The position numbers and the translations under genes are program-made. The notes beneath the pieces were generated by a model, which made no database searches, was not told the origin of the DNA, and worked only from the letters and a program-made list of their open reading frames with translations. Shown one piece after another: positions 1 through 6,132 of a stretch of DNA of 7,434 nucleotides (the first letter of the stretch is position 1; every line of letters begins with the position of its first letter). The stretch lies in assembly GCA_016873595.1 (NCBI GenBank), contig VGWZ01000095.1, forward strand, positions 1-7,434. Direction: 5' to 3'. This DNA comes from Nitrospira sp. Its GTDB lineage: Bacteria; Nitrospirota; Thermodesulfovibrionia; Thermodesulfovibrionales; SM23-35.

Positions 1-107
1 TCTATGAATGTGTCATATGCTCTGACTGGATGTTCCTCACCAATATATTCATCTATGCTTTGGGGAAATAAGGTGATCTGCTCACGACTGCCACATTTAT
101 ATGCCAT
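1..107 (-). CDS. IS1182-type transposase, N-terminal part (runs off the left edge)
   Basis: The reverse strand opens with ATG at 107 and reads MAYKCGSREQITLFPQSIDE, then YIGEEHPVRAYDTFI, to the window edge (35 codons). This is the usual opening of IS1182-family DDE transposases, in which an LFP-x-S-x-D-Y-I segment precedes the HPVR(A/V) motif. The start is supported by an AGGAG Shine-Dalgarno at 114-118, six bases upstream. The protein would cut and paste its own element; the catalytic DDE residues lie outside the window. It is not the missing half of the IS1182 remnant at 5444-6133: that copy is on the other strand and its inverted-repeat sequence was not found upstream of this gene. Whether the gene is intact cannot be seen. 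Confidence 0.82.
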   Translation of the reverse strand, partial: MAYKCGSREQITLFPQSIDEYIGEEHPVRAYDTFI

Positions 108-133
108 AATTGTCTCCTTTCTATACCTACAGA

Positions 134-142
134 ATTCTAGCA
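134..142 (-). promoter_or_regulatory. Candidate extended -10 promoter for the left transposase
   Basis: On the minus strand the sequence reads TGCTAGAAT, an extended -10 (TGn plus TAGAAT, one mismatch to TATAAT). It would start transcription near 127, leaving a leader of about 20 nt that contains the AGGAG site at 114-118. No good -35 is visible, which fits an extended -10 promoter. This is inference from spacing only. Confidence 0.35.
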
Positions 143-241
143 TATAAATGACCTTCTTTCATCCCTTTCTTCTGCTATAATTGCGACACAGTCTCCAAGT
201 CGGGGAATGACAAAGTATTAGAATCGCTCAATTTAGGTATT

Positions 242-254
242 AAGAAATATGGGA
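242..254 (+). repeat. Half copy of the 22-bp REP-like repeat
   Basis: AAGAAATATGGGA matches the first 13 bases of the repeat family whose best copy is at 3671-3692. The TGTCCCT half is missing and is replaced by CTTTTAAC. Confidence 0.45.
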
Positions 255-372
255 CTTTTAACAAAGGTAAAGAAGCGACCCCAGAGGGCGCCTTACCCAC
301 AGATCACCTTGCCGCAGAGCGGCAGTTGATGATTCATGCCACAGGCGACGAAATTCGACGGTCATGCAAGAT

Positions 373-460
373 TCAAGACGCGACCCCATTGCTGCGACCC
401 CTTCTCCATCGTCAAGACTTGACCCCCATGTTTCCTTTCCCGTTTGACCCCCATGTTTCC
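373..460 (-). repeat. Cluster of GGGGTC(N)2GTCTTGA-type and GGAAACATGGGGGTCAA repeats
   Basis: Two 15-mers, TCAAGACGCGACCCC (373-387) and TCAAGACTTGACCCC (412-426), differ at two positions. The second begins inside a perfect 6+1+6 palindrome, GTCAAGACTTGAC (411-423). It runs into a 17-bp direct repeat, TTGACCCCCATGTTTCC, at 419-435 and 444-460 (25-bp period). On the minus strand these read GGGGTCAAGTCTTGA and GGAAACATGGGGGTCAA. From memory, GGGGTC..GTCTTGA strings are often found near REP-associated tyrosine transposases; no such gene lies in this window. Confidence 0.55.
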
Positions 461-496
461 CGTTATTATCTTTGGCATTGAGTGAATCTACACCGG

Positions 497-1841
497 CTAT
501 TTCCCGACCTTGATGTCCCGTACAGTCACCGGCCAAAATGCATCTCCAAACTTATCCTTTGTGTGGATGTACATCTTGTCACCTGTAAGCCGTACTACTG
601 AAAATCCATATGCAAGAGCATCATGTGTAGTGGCGGCGGTCGTCAACATAGAGAAGTTCTCGAATTCGACAGCTTTTCCGTTTGCATCCGTACCTGCATA
701 TACTTTAATCCATCGCTGGGGGTGGTGGTTATGTCCGGTGAAAATCCCAAGGACATTATATGGATTGCAAACATCGTTCTTGTTTTCCCTGCGGCAGAGG
801 ATGTTGAGCATCTTATCCCTCTGGTCGTCGCTCCACCACATTGTACTGAAACCGTCCCATCCATAGTGCTGAAAGATCAGCACGCCGAGATTGCTATCAC
901 CTACATAGTTAGCCAGGCTATTTTTCAGCCAAGTGAGCTTATTCTCGTCTATGTGGTTGGGGTCTTCCCAGTTATAAGAGCCTGCCCACAAGCCGAGCGT
1001 CACAAAAACATACTGTCCCCAGCGCCAGATGGAATTTGTTTGATTTCTGCTATTATTTGCCGGATCAATGACATTAGGGTACTGGTCTAACAGACCTTTT
1101 GCATCAGCGACACGCTGTATAATATACCCCCGGTTTCAGTGTTTTGATCTCGGTAGCTGTGAGTGACATCGTGATTGCCCAGCACAGGAATGACCGGGAA
1201 ATGGATTCTGAACCCCTGGCTATATGCATCATTACACCTGGTACCACAATCACATCCCCACGTGTAAACATCTTTATGGCTATAGTCGTACTCATAAAGC
1301 TGCCTGAACGCTACCAGTTGCTGGGTGGACCGATCGTTCACCATGTCTCCTAAATGCACTATACCGAGACAGTCTTGTTTGACGACAGCGTCGACGAAAG
1401 GGCGACCGGTTTTTTTACAGTCTAGGTTGAGGTCATTTATAACGTTACGGTTGTTTTTCATCCAATCACTATCGTTGTAGTAATCAAAATTAGGACACAG
1501 TAACGGTGAATCCGCACAAGTTAGCGCATCCACATGCGTGTCTGCAATTATCCCGAAGGCGATATATTTATCGTTATTCGTCACCTTCACCGAATCCGTC
1601 ACCGGCACCAAAGTAAGATCAAGCTTGTGCGGGGCCCCCAGTTACCATGCTTATCAGCGGCATCGTCAGGACCCATACAAAACAACCCCCCTACATTCAT
1701 GACGGTGTCTTTGGATTGTCCACATGTACTGTTCAGGAATAGAAAAATAATTGTTGCAAATAGCAAAAAGGTTCTGCCAATCCAAAATCTCTCTTTTGCG
1801 AATAAAAGTGCCCTTTTCTTCATTGTTCTGTTTTTTAACAT
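497..1841 (-). pseudogene. Exported calcineurin-like metallophosphoesterase, two frame breaks
   Basis: Three consecutive minus-strand frames encode one metallophosphoesterase (Metallophos fold) of about 448 residues once two single missing bases are allowed for. Piece 1 (1841 to about 1635) starts MLKNRTMKKR and has a hydrophobic signal segment at residues 23-38 ending near STCGQ (a poor lipobox), so the protein is probably exported. Piece 2 has D-T-H (IIADTHVD), GDMVND and GNHD. Piece 3 has the two late ligands, H in IFQHYGW and the GHNH motif. All expected metal ligands are therefore present. Breaks lie at the GGGGCCCCC run (1631-1639) and the C5 run (1127-1131); one base added at each restores the frame, giving W-G-A/P-P-H-K and T-G-G-Y-I-I-Q-R-V-A-D. 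These may be real mutations or homopolymer sequencing errors. The substrate is unknown. The start is fixed by a strong Shine-Dalgarno. Confidence 0.85.
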
Positions 1842-1850
1842 TTTTATTTT

Positions 1851-1856
1851 CCTCCT
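1851..1856 (-). promoter_or_regulatory. Strong ribosome binding site of the phosphoesterase gene
   Basis: The minus strand reads AAAGGAGGAAAATAAAA just before ATG 1841. The AGGAGG core lies nine bases from the start, which favours this ATG over the in-frame ATG six codons later (1823). Confidence 0.7.
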
Positions 1857-1884
1857 TTTGCCTGATTACTGAATAGGGACAGCG

Positions 1885-1912
1885 CCAATACTGTTCGGCA
1901 TGATAATTGCTC
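1885..1912 (+). repeat. IS4-type left terminal inverted repeat
   Basis: It starts CCAATACTGTTCGG and ends ATGATAATTGCTC. It pairs with 3473-3500 with two mismatches over 28 bp. Confidence 0.85.
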
Positions 1913-1931
1913 TCCTAATAAAGGCATGTTA

Positions 1932-1937
1932 ATTATA
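1932..1937 (-). promoter_or_regulatory. Candidate outward promoter inside the IS4-type left end
   Basis: The minus strand has a perfect TATAAT at 1937-1932, pointing out of the element toward the phosphoesterase gene about 95 bp away. The best -35 candidate, AAGACA, is 15 bp upstream and weak. If active it would replace the promoter cut off by the insertion. Confidence 0.25.
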
Positions 1938-2344
1938 GAATAAAACAAGGTTTGTCTTTTTCGCCCCTGCGAATCAGCGGGTCTGAAATGTAAGAGTTTT
2001 TTAGATAGAATTGTGGTTGAAAAAAGCATAGAAAAAACACCAATCCATTAGCGTTACAAAGGTCAAAAAGCCCCTGTCAACACTTAAAATGCTTTCTTTT
2101 TTTCTTCAGCCTCTCTGAGTTTTTTAATATGCTGTGCTAATTCTTCGTCATTAGCCCAGCCCATAAAGTAAAGACATAACATCTCAAAGGTGCGTTTATT
2201 TGGCTTACATCCTGTCCATAAAGTTATTAACATGCTGGCAATGAGGGCACAGTATACCTGTATAGATACTCCATTTTCAGATAGAGACAGCAGGTGTTTA
2301 CAGCCCAATACACATTTAAACCATCTAAAGAAGAGTTCTATCTG

Positions 2345-2360
2345 CTCTACGAGTCGTAGA
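2345..2360 (-). other. 16-nt palindromic insertion breaking the transposase
   Basis: Between the codons for W (2361-2363) and Q (2342-2344) of the IS4 Y-R-E signature there are 16 extra bases. They contain a perfect 7+1+7 palindrome, TCTACGA-G-TCGTAGA (2346-2360). Removing them joins YRYRW to QIELFFRWFK with exactly the spacing the family expects (R-x3-E-x6-K). Sixteen is not a multiple of three, so the frame shifts. Confidence 0.6.
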
Positions 2361-3236
2361 CCACCTATAACGATAAATAAGGGTAATAATTTCTGCAGGG
2401 GTATCCATGAGACTGGTTACGATATAAAAAATATAGTCAGTCTCAGTAGTCCTGAATGCCTTCTTACTTGAGACCCTCGATTTTCTCGGCCTTGAGCTGT
2501 CACCTTTGTGGAATACCTCAATCACTCGCACATTCGTTGTAAGGTCATCCTGTTTCCCCTTGCAGCCTAAACGAACTACCATGTCTTTTTGCACCCCTGC
2601 CTTTTTATCCTTATCGCTTAGTGGTCTGTCTTCAATGGCTTCCCATACAGCATTGTCTCTCAACCGCCCCACAAAAGAACTGCCGGCATCTATAATCTCC
2701 TGAAAGAGCTTATATTCGCTGTAACCAGCATCTAATACATAGAGCTTATCTCTTGATAGTAAGTTCCTCAATACAGTCTTCTCGTTGGCATTACCATCTG
2801 TTATTATGGCATTCACAGGGGCAGTTTTTAGGATATCAAATTCAAGATGAAGCTTGGCTGCCCTATGTTCATTATCAATCCATAACGCCCAGAGCATCTT
2901 GGGCAGTGCATTAAGCAGAGTGCCATCAACTGCCACAAGCCTCTGTTGAAGAATTTTAAGTTTAGGGTCTTTCTCTAATGGTATAGCTTTCCCGGCCAAT
3001 TCGCTGATTAAAGGTGCAATAAAATTGGCATCAAAGACATTGCCCGCCTCGGAAAGGGTTGACAGCCCTACTCCTTTAACACCAACTGCCTTCTTAACCT
3101 TATCAAGATGAGATGCCTGTTGAATGCTCCTAAGACTGGTTAATACAGGGTTGAAAAAGTATAGAAGGATGAGTGTAATATATTGCTCAAAATACAGTTC
3201 TCTGTTATGATGGGCATTAACATTATGAAAACGTTC

Positions 3237-3314
3237 AAACAGAAGAAGAAACTTATCTATATACTTGAGACCTTGAAACAGAAGAAGAAACTTATCTATA
3301 TACTTGAGACCTTG
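3237..3314 (-). repeat. 39-bp perfect tandem duplication inside the IS4 transposase
   Basis: Positions 3237-3275 and 3276-3314 are identical, each beginning AAACAGAAGAAG and ending GAGACCTTG. The unit is 13 codons, so the duplication keeps the frame and repeats QGLKYIDKFLLLF. The identity implies a recent slippage event, or an assembly artefact. Confidence 0.95.
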
Positions 3315-3472
3315 CAGGTCTTTTACACGAATAGGGTCTTTCTTTTTACGACCTCTCTTGTTTATTGAACCATTAGACATTGGTTCAATTATGACACAGA
3401 GCATTAAGAAAAATCTAGCCCTAATTTTCTTAATAAATTCAATCAGTTATTTGTATTGAAAAATTTAGGTCT

Positions 3473-3500
3473 GAGCAATTATCATACCGAAAAGTATTGG
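3473..3500 (-). repeat. IS4-type right terminal inverted repeat
   Basis: Read on the minus strand it starts CCAATACTTTTCGG and ends ATGATAATTGCTC. It is the partner of 1885-1912. Confidence 0.85.
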
Positions 3501-3519
3501 GACACATCCCTAATATTCT
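3499..3519 (-). repeat. REP-like repeat copy at the IS4 right end
   Basis: GGGACACATCCC (3499-3510) followed by TAATATTCT resembles the reverse complement of the 22-bp repeat at 3671-3692. Its first two bases overlap the last two of the IS terminal repeat. Confidence 0.6.
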
Positions 3520-3670
3520 ACTTTAATAAGCATTTTTCTTTGTCTTCCTCATGAGAGAAGACTTTCTCTTTGTTGTTACCTCTCTGGACATTATGATGGG
3601 GAAATCCTGGTGCTACTGCTCTTACTATCCTCGGCATAAAAAAATTCTAAAAGATACCTTTCATTTTGCC

Positions 3671-3692
3671 AAGAAATATGGGATGTGTCCCT
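3671..3692 (+). repeat. REP-like 22-bp repeat, best copy
   Basis: It reads AAGAAATATGGGA then TGTGTCCCT; GGGA/TCCC can pair around a TGTG loop. It matches the reverse complement of 4450-4471 at 21 of 22 positions. It forms part of the C-terminal codons of the protease frame (TGTHPIFL). Confidence 0.75.
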
Positions 3693-3693
3693 G

Positions 3694-3721
3694 TTTTCTT
3701 GTTTTCTTGTTTTCTTGTTTC
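3694..3721 (+). repeat. 8-bp microsatellite TTTTCTTG x3
   Basis: TTTTCTTG occurs at 3694-3701, 3702-3709 and 3710-3717, followed by TTTC. It begins directly next to the 22-bp repeat. On the minus strand it encodes the lysine/glutamate-rich tail ETRKQENKK of the protease frame. Confidence 0.9.
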
Positions 3722-4449
3722 GGGACTTTCCGATTTGTAAAGCTTCATAAAGGTTTCCAAGCCTTTAGCCTCAACTAAGTAATTCACCAGGCGGTAACTC
3801 GCAAGGTAATACACCCGACGCTTTGCCGGGTCAGTTGAAATCCAATAGGGTGGCCGCTTCGTCGTTCCTAGATGCTCAATCACCTCGGCTGGGATGGCTA
3901 CTGACCAATCTAAGCCTGCAGGGCTTGCACCAAGACCAGTTGGAAGAATTTTTAAAGCAATAATATTCTGCGAGTCCCTCTCGTAGCGTATGGCTATGAT
4001 AACGCCACATAAACAAATGGACCAGCTCGTGAATGTAAGTGGCATTGAGGCCTTTCATCGCACCGAGATATGCCCTCCGGTGTAGAAAGATAATCCCCCT
4101 TGGATCTTGCGGATGGTTATATCCTTTCCATACATGGCAAACAGATAGCAAGTCAGAAATGTAGATTCGAACCTTCGGGCCCAGAGTGGCTGTATCCAGC
4201 TTTACACCCAATATTCTCTCTACTTGCTGATAGGCATCTTCGGCAATTTTGAGGAAAGTCGGATCGACTTTCATTATGTGTTGATAAATCTCAATGTGCT
4301 CGCCGGCTGCGACCAGCTCAGACTCCTTGACAATCTGTTCGTCTTCAATTGTACGCTTCATTTGCCCAGCCGCTGGATTGACAACAGCAAAAACTATTAA
4401 AAAAATGATGGGTAAAGTGATTTGTTTAGTACGATGCAATAGTATTATT

Positions 4450-4471
4450 AGGGACACATACCATATTTCTT
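4450..4471 (-). repeat. REP-like 22-bp repeat, inverted copy
   Basis: On the minus strand it reads AAGAAATATGG then TATGTGTCCCT. It differs from 3671-3692 by one base and faces it across the protease gene. Confidence 0.75.
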
Positions 4472-4579
4472 GACATATCGGATAAACCTTACTCAATGTC
4501 TCATTCCTTATAATCTGTATTTAGGTTTGAAATAATTATATCTTCTTCCTTTAAAATCTTTCACAAGTTGATTTACTCC

Positions 4580-4601
4580 AAAAAATATGTGGTGTGTCCC
4601 T
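4580..4601 (+). repeat. REP-like 22-bp repeat, diverged copy
   Basis: AAAAAATATGTGG followed by TGTGTCCCT matches the copy at 3671-3692 at 19 of 22 positions. It lies in the gap between the antitoxin gene and the protease start, which otherwise holds nothing I recognise. Confidence 0.65.
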
Positions 4602-4675
4602 ATATTATCCTAATATACAGAACTAAAACCGCACCAAGTTTATGCTCTGACGGATGATTTTTGTCAAGCCAAAGT

Positions 4676-4912
4676 CTATATTTCATCGCCATGTATTGGC
4701 TTACGACTTGGAACATTAGCCAATATTTTTCTGAAATCCTCTTTCTTCGCTCTTTTTGCTCTTTCCTTTAAATAATCTTCAGTCATCAAGGCAGAAATTT
4801 TCTCCGATACAGCAGATGAAATAAACTGGTTGATAGATACTCCTTCTTTTTTTGCAATTTCTTTAATATGCCGATGGACTGATTCCGGCAATCGTAAACT
4901 CAAAGCGCTCAT
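4676..4912 (-). CDS. Ribbon-helix-helix antitoxin (HicB/CopG-like), intact
   Basis: This 78-residue protein begins MSALSLRLPESVHRHIKEIA, the short beta strand and first helix of a ribbon-helix-helix DNA-binding fold, followed by the turn and second helix KKEGVSINQFISSAVSEKIS. The tail, about 35 residues rich in K, R and E (DYLKERAKRAKKEDF), would be the part that binds and neutralises the toxin. Its ATG overlaps the TGA of the PIN gene (ATGA at 4912-4909), so the two are translationally coupled. It also has a strong GGAGGA ribosome site at 4919-4924, six bases from the start. RHH antitoxins usually bind their own promoter as dimers, alone or with the toxin, which makes it the likely repressor of this operon. 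It comes second in the operon; in most type II systems the antitoxin comes first. Confidence 0.85.
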   Translation of the reverse strand: MSALSLRLPESVHRHIKEIAKKEGVSINQFISSAVSEKISALMTEDYLKERAKRAKKEDFRKILANVPSRKPIHGDEI

Positions 4913-5334
4913 AATATATCCTCCATTAGTTTTTTTGGAGTTATGGGTCTTATACCAAACTCTTTTGTCCCTTCAAAGTCCTTCGTATTGTGAGTCACAA
5001 TAAGCTTTGTCCCTGACGCAATAGCTAATTCCAGCAAATGATCATCTTTAGGATCAGGCAGATGAGGACGCCACAGAAAGTATATCTTTTGGTGCTCGCT
5101 TTTCATGCAGAGGTAATCAAGTATCTCTTCGATTTCATGATTCGATAAGCTTAAAACTTTCTGATTCCTCTTGAGGATGTCCTCGTATTCAAACAACAGA
5201 GTAGGCGATATCACTATTTTTAGCTTACCTGCTTCAATTGCTTGTAATATCCTAAAAGAAGCCCCTTTCGATGAATAAAGACCTGCATAGAGCACATTCG
5301 TATCTAAAATAATTCTCTTTCCCTTTAGGGGCAT
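4909..5334 (-). CDS. PIN-domain ribonuclease toxin, intact
   Basis: This 141-residue protein has the single-domain PIN fold of the COG1569-type toxins: a magnesium-dependent RNase expected to cut RNA in the cytoplasm. Acidic site residues are visible: D11 in IILDTNVLYAG, E49/E51 in LFEYEDIL, D98 in LPDPKDDHLLELA, and D119 in TKLIVTHNTKDFEG. The position three residues before D119, often Asp in PIN proteins, is N116 here. Length and motif spacing are normal, so the gene looks functional. ATG 5334 is used because it precedes the first conserved strand and lies just inside the promoter. No ribosome site precedes it, and the mapped promoter leaves almost no leader. It overlaps the antitoxin start by four bases. 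Confidence 0.87.
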   Translation of the reverse strand: MPLKGKRIILDTNVLYAGLYSSKGASFRILQAIEAGKLKIVISPTLLFEYEDILKRNQKVLSLSNHEIEEILDYLCMKSEHQKIYFLWRPHLPDPKDDHLLELAIASGTKLIVTHNTKDFEGTKEFGIRPITPKKLMEDIL

Positions 5335-5341
5335 ATAGATA

Positions 5342-5357
5342 ATACTATATACGGTAT
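5342..5357. promoter_or_regulatory. Candidate operator palindrome over the -10
   Basis: ATACTATATACGGTAT is an imperfect palindrome (12 of 16 positions symmetric) covering the -10 box. Position and symmetry suit binding by an RHH dimer such as the antitoxin encoded here. This is inference, as AT-rich DNA gives such palindromes easily. Confidence 0.4.
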
Positions 5358-5371
5358 CATTATTTTGTCAA
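5344..5371 (-). promoter_or_regulatory. Sigma-70-type promoter of the toxin-antitoxin operon
   Basis: The minus strand has a perfect -35, TTGACA (5371-5366), a 16-bp spacer, and -10 TATAGT (5349-5344, one mismatch). Transcription should start near 5337, two or three bases before the toxin ATG at 5334, which predicts a leaderless or nearly leaderless message. Confidence 0.65.
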
Positions 5372-5426
5372 GTGCTTATGTGGAATTTAAGTAGCAAAAT
5401 GTTTTATAAAATAATGTGTGAGCTTC

Positions 5427-5443
5427 AAGAAATATGGGAAATG
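5427..5443 (+). repeat. REP-like repeat, left part, split by the IS1182-type element
   Basis: AAGAAATATGGGAAATG joined to TCCCT (6138-6142) after removing the element and one AATG copy rebuilds a 22-bp repeat that matches 3671-3692 at 20 of 22 positions. Confidence 0.65.
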
Positions 5444-5444
5444 T

Positions 5445-5460
5445 AGCCTGTCTAAAAACT
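5445..5460 (+). repeat. IS1182-type left terminal inverted repeat
   Basis: AGCCTGTCTAAAAACT is the exact reverse complement of 6117-6132. The next base outward differs between the ends (T at 5444; G on the complement of 6133). Confidence 0.9.
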
Positions 5461-5479
5461 ACTGCTGTTTCTCACCAGA

Positions 5480-6046
5480 AAATATTTGGAGGGCAACAAA
5501 ATAGACGGATACATTCCCTCAGAAGACGAAAGGCATATAGGCAGCAAGAAAAGACAGAAGGCAAAGGAACACTTATTTGCAAAAGAGAGCTTTATGTATG
5601 ATGCGCACAAGGATAAATACATATGCCCACAGGGTGAAACACTAAGGCCAGTAGCAAGGACCCAAGTCAAAAGCAAGTACAGCAAGAGAGAGATTACCAC
5701 ATACAGAACAGAACGGGAAACATGCGCTTGTTGTCCTCTCAGGGAGAAATGCACAACCGATATAAAATTAGGCAGAGCAATAACAAGAGACGGATATGAA
5801 GAGTACAGGGAGCGAATGAGAGAAAAGATAAATACTGTCGAAGGCAGAGCGATTTACGGGAAACGAAAATGTTTGGTAGAGCCAGTGTTTGGCCAGATAA
5901 AGACAAGAAACGGATTCAGCCAGTTTCTTCTCAGGGGATTGGAGAAAGTAAAACTTGAATGGAAGATCGTGGCAACGGCCCATAACCTGTTAAAGATAAT
6001 GGCAGCGATAATGAGAAAGGAGCGGATGCTGCCAGCCTTAAGGTAA
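5480..6046 (+). pseudogene. IS1182-type transposase, C-terminal remnant
   Basis: From about 5480 the plus strand reads KYLEGNKIDGYIPSEDERH and then about 170 residues of the C-terminal half of an IS1182-family DDE transposase, ending at TAA 6044-6046. Visible features are the cysteine cluster (YICPQGET, then CACCPLREKC), the GRAITRDGYEEYRERM segment, and YGKRKCLVEPVFGQIKTRNG, whose Glu is the last residue of the DDE triad. The tail is LLRGLEKVKLEWKIVATAHN. The frame is open upstream only to the stop at 5453-5455 inside the terminal repeat, and codons before 5480 are not transposase-like. A TTG at 5486 is the only start-like codon, with GGAGGG falling downstream rather than upstream of it. The two N-terminal catalytic Asp residues are missing, so it cannot be active. 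Confidence 0.88.
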
Positions 6047-6116
6047 AAAGTAAAGACAGAGATATCTATCACAATTGTTGATAAAAAGGATTTATTTAAG
6101 TTGAGAATAATAAATG

Positions 6117-6132
6117 AGTTTTTAGACAGGCT
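6117..6132 (-). repeat. IS1182-type right terminal inverted repeat
   Basis: AGTTTTTAGACAGGCT is the exact reverse complement of 5445-5460. Confidence 0.9.

Larger units (their letters stand above)
108..496. other. Gene-free stretch with two short-repeat families
   Basis: No reading frame here looks like a protein. The longest frame, on the minus strand between 258 and 536, has no recognisable motif and is made partly of repeat DNA. The left part holds the leader of the transposase at 1-107 and probably that element's unrecognised end. A half copy of the 22-bp REP-like motif lies at 242-254. From 275 to 460 the DNA turns GC-richer and carries GCGACCCC three times (275-282, 380-387, 394-401), the related 15-mers at 373-387 and 412-426, and a 17-bp direct repeat. 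No terminator for the phosphoesterase gene ending at 497 is visible. Confidence 0.6.
2084..3380 (-). pseudogene. IS4-type transposase, frame-broken near its C terminus
   Basis: This is a DDE transposase of the IS4 group. The protein begins MSNGSINKRGRKKKDP at 3380; an in-frame ATG at 3404 adds eight residues (MLCVIIEP), and neither start has a convincing ribosome site. The first catalytic Asp is in LVAVDGTLLNALP and the second in LYVLDAGYSEYKLF. The Y-x2-R-x3-E-x6-K signature starts as YRYRW and is then interrupted: the frame ends as STTRRADRTLL, while the next frame continues QIELFFRWFK, then CVLGCKHLLSLSENG to the stop at 2084-2086. The cause is a 16-nt palindromic insertion (2345-2360) between W and Q. 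A 13-residue block, QGLKYIDKFLLLF, is duplicated in tandem near the N terminus. The enzyme should be inactive as it stands. Confidence 0.88.
1885..3500 (-). mobile_element. Complete IS4-type insertion sequence (about 1.6 kb), inactivated
   Basis: The element is bounded by 28-bp inverted repeats at 1885-1912 and 3473-3500 that match at 26 of 28 positions; the outer end reads CCAATACT and the inner end ATGATAATTGCTC. Between them is a single frame-broken IS4-type DDE transposase on the minus strand. The left end stops 44 bp upstream of the phosphoesterase start, so the insertion separates that gene from whatever lay upstream. The right end abuts a GGGACACATCCC repeat, and AGGGACA occurs just outside the left end (1875-1881), so the target may have been one of the interspersed repeats. 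I could not define a clean target duplication. Confidence 0.8.
3647..4496 (-). pseudogene. Secreted gluzincin-type metalloprotease (peptidase MA-like), frame-broken
   Basis: The upstream frame carries a hydrophobic export segment (ITLPIIFLIVFAVV, cleavage likely after AAG), then a 120-residue region leading to the zinc motif NATYIHELVHLFMW and the downstream REGLAEY. HExxH plus the following E is the gluzincin zinc site, and the layout suggests the peptidase MA-like family (my recognition, unsearched). The frame breaks at the T5 run 3949-3953: one base fewer gives REGLAEYYCFKILPTGLGAS and continues GLDWSVAIPAEVIEHL to YYLASYRLVNYLVEAKGLETF. The start is uncertain. TTG at 4496 has a weak AAGGA upstream, but residues 8-18 of that frame are encoded by a repeat; an inner TTG (MHRTKQITLPII) is equally possible. 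The last residues, after KSESPE, come from a microsatellite and another repeat, so the native end is probably lost. Confidence 0.75.

Noticed and set aside
171..305. A 41-codon minus-strand frame (starting VGKAPSGVASLPLLKVPYFL) that includes the half REP-like motif
   Set aside because: It looks protein-like but has only a weak GTG start, no ribosome site and no family I can name.
258..536. A 92-codon minus-strand frame
   Set aside because: It is built largely from the GCGACCCC/GGGGTC repeats, overlaps the end of the phosphoesterase gene, and shows no motif or ribosome site.
510..1090. Two plus-strand frames (510-866 and 623-1090)
   Set aside because: Both are antisense to the phosphoesterase, whose metal-binding motifs are read on the minus strand.
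1534..1872. A 112-codon plus-strand frame
   Set aside because: Antisense to the phosphoesterase signal region; its hydrophobic tail only mirrors that T/A-rich segment.
3237..3314. A CRISPR-like direct repeat
   Set aside because: The two 39-bp units abut with no spacer and lie in a coding frame, so this is a tandem duplication.
3551..3778. A 75-codon plus-strand frame with an FLVFLFSCF stretch
   Set aside because: The hydrophobic stretch is translated from the TTTTCTTG microsatellite and the REP-like repeat, and the frame is antisense to the protease.
5380..5400. A second attC-like site, because TCCACATAAG occurs on the minus strand here and on the plus strand at 6268-6277
   Set aside because: Only ten bases are shared, there is no pairing arm, and no TAAC/GTTA boxes at the right spacing.
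6067..6083. Palindrome TATCACAATTGTTGATA as a terminator after the transposase remnant
   Set aside because: The stem is short and AT-rich and no T run follows, so a terminator is not supported.
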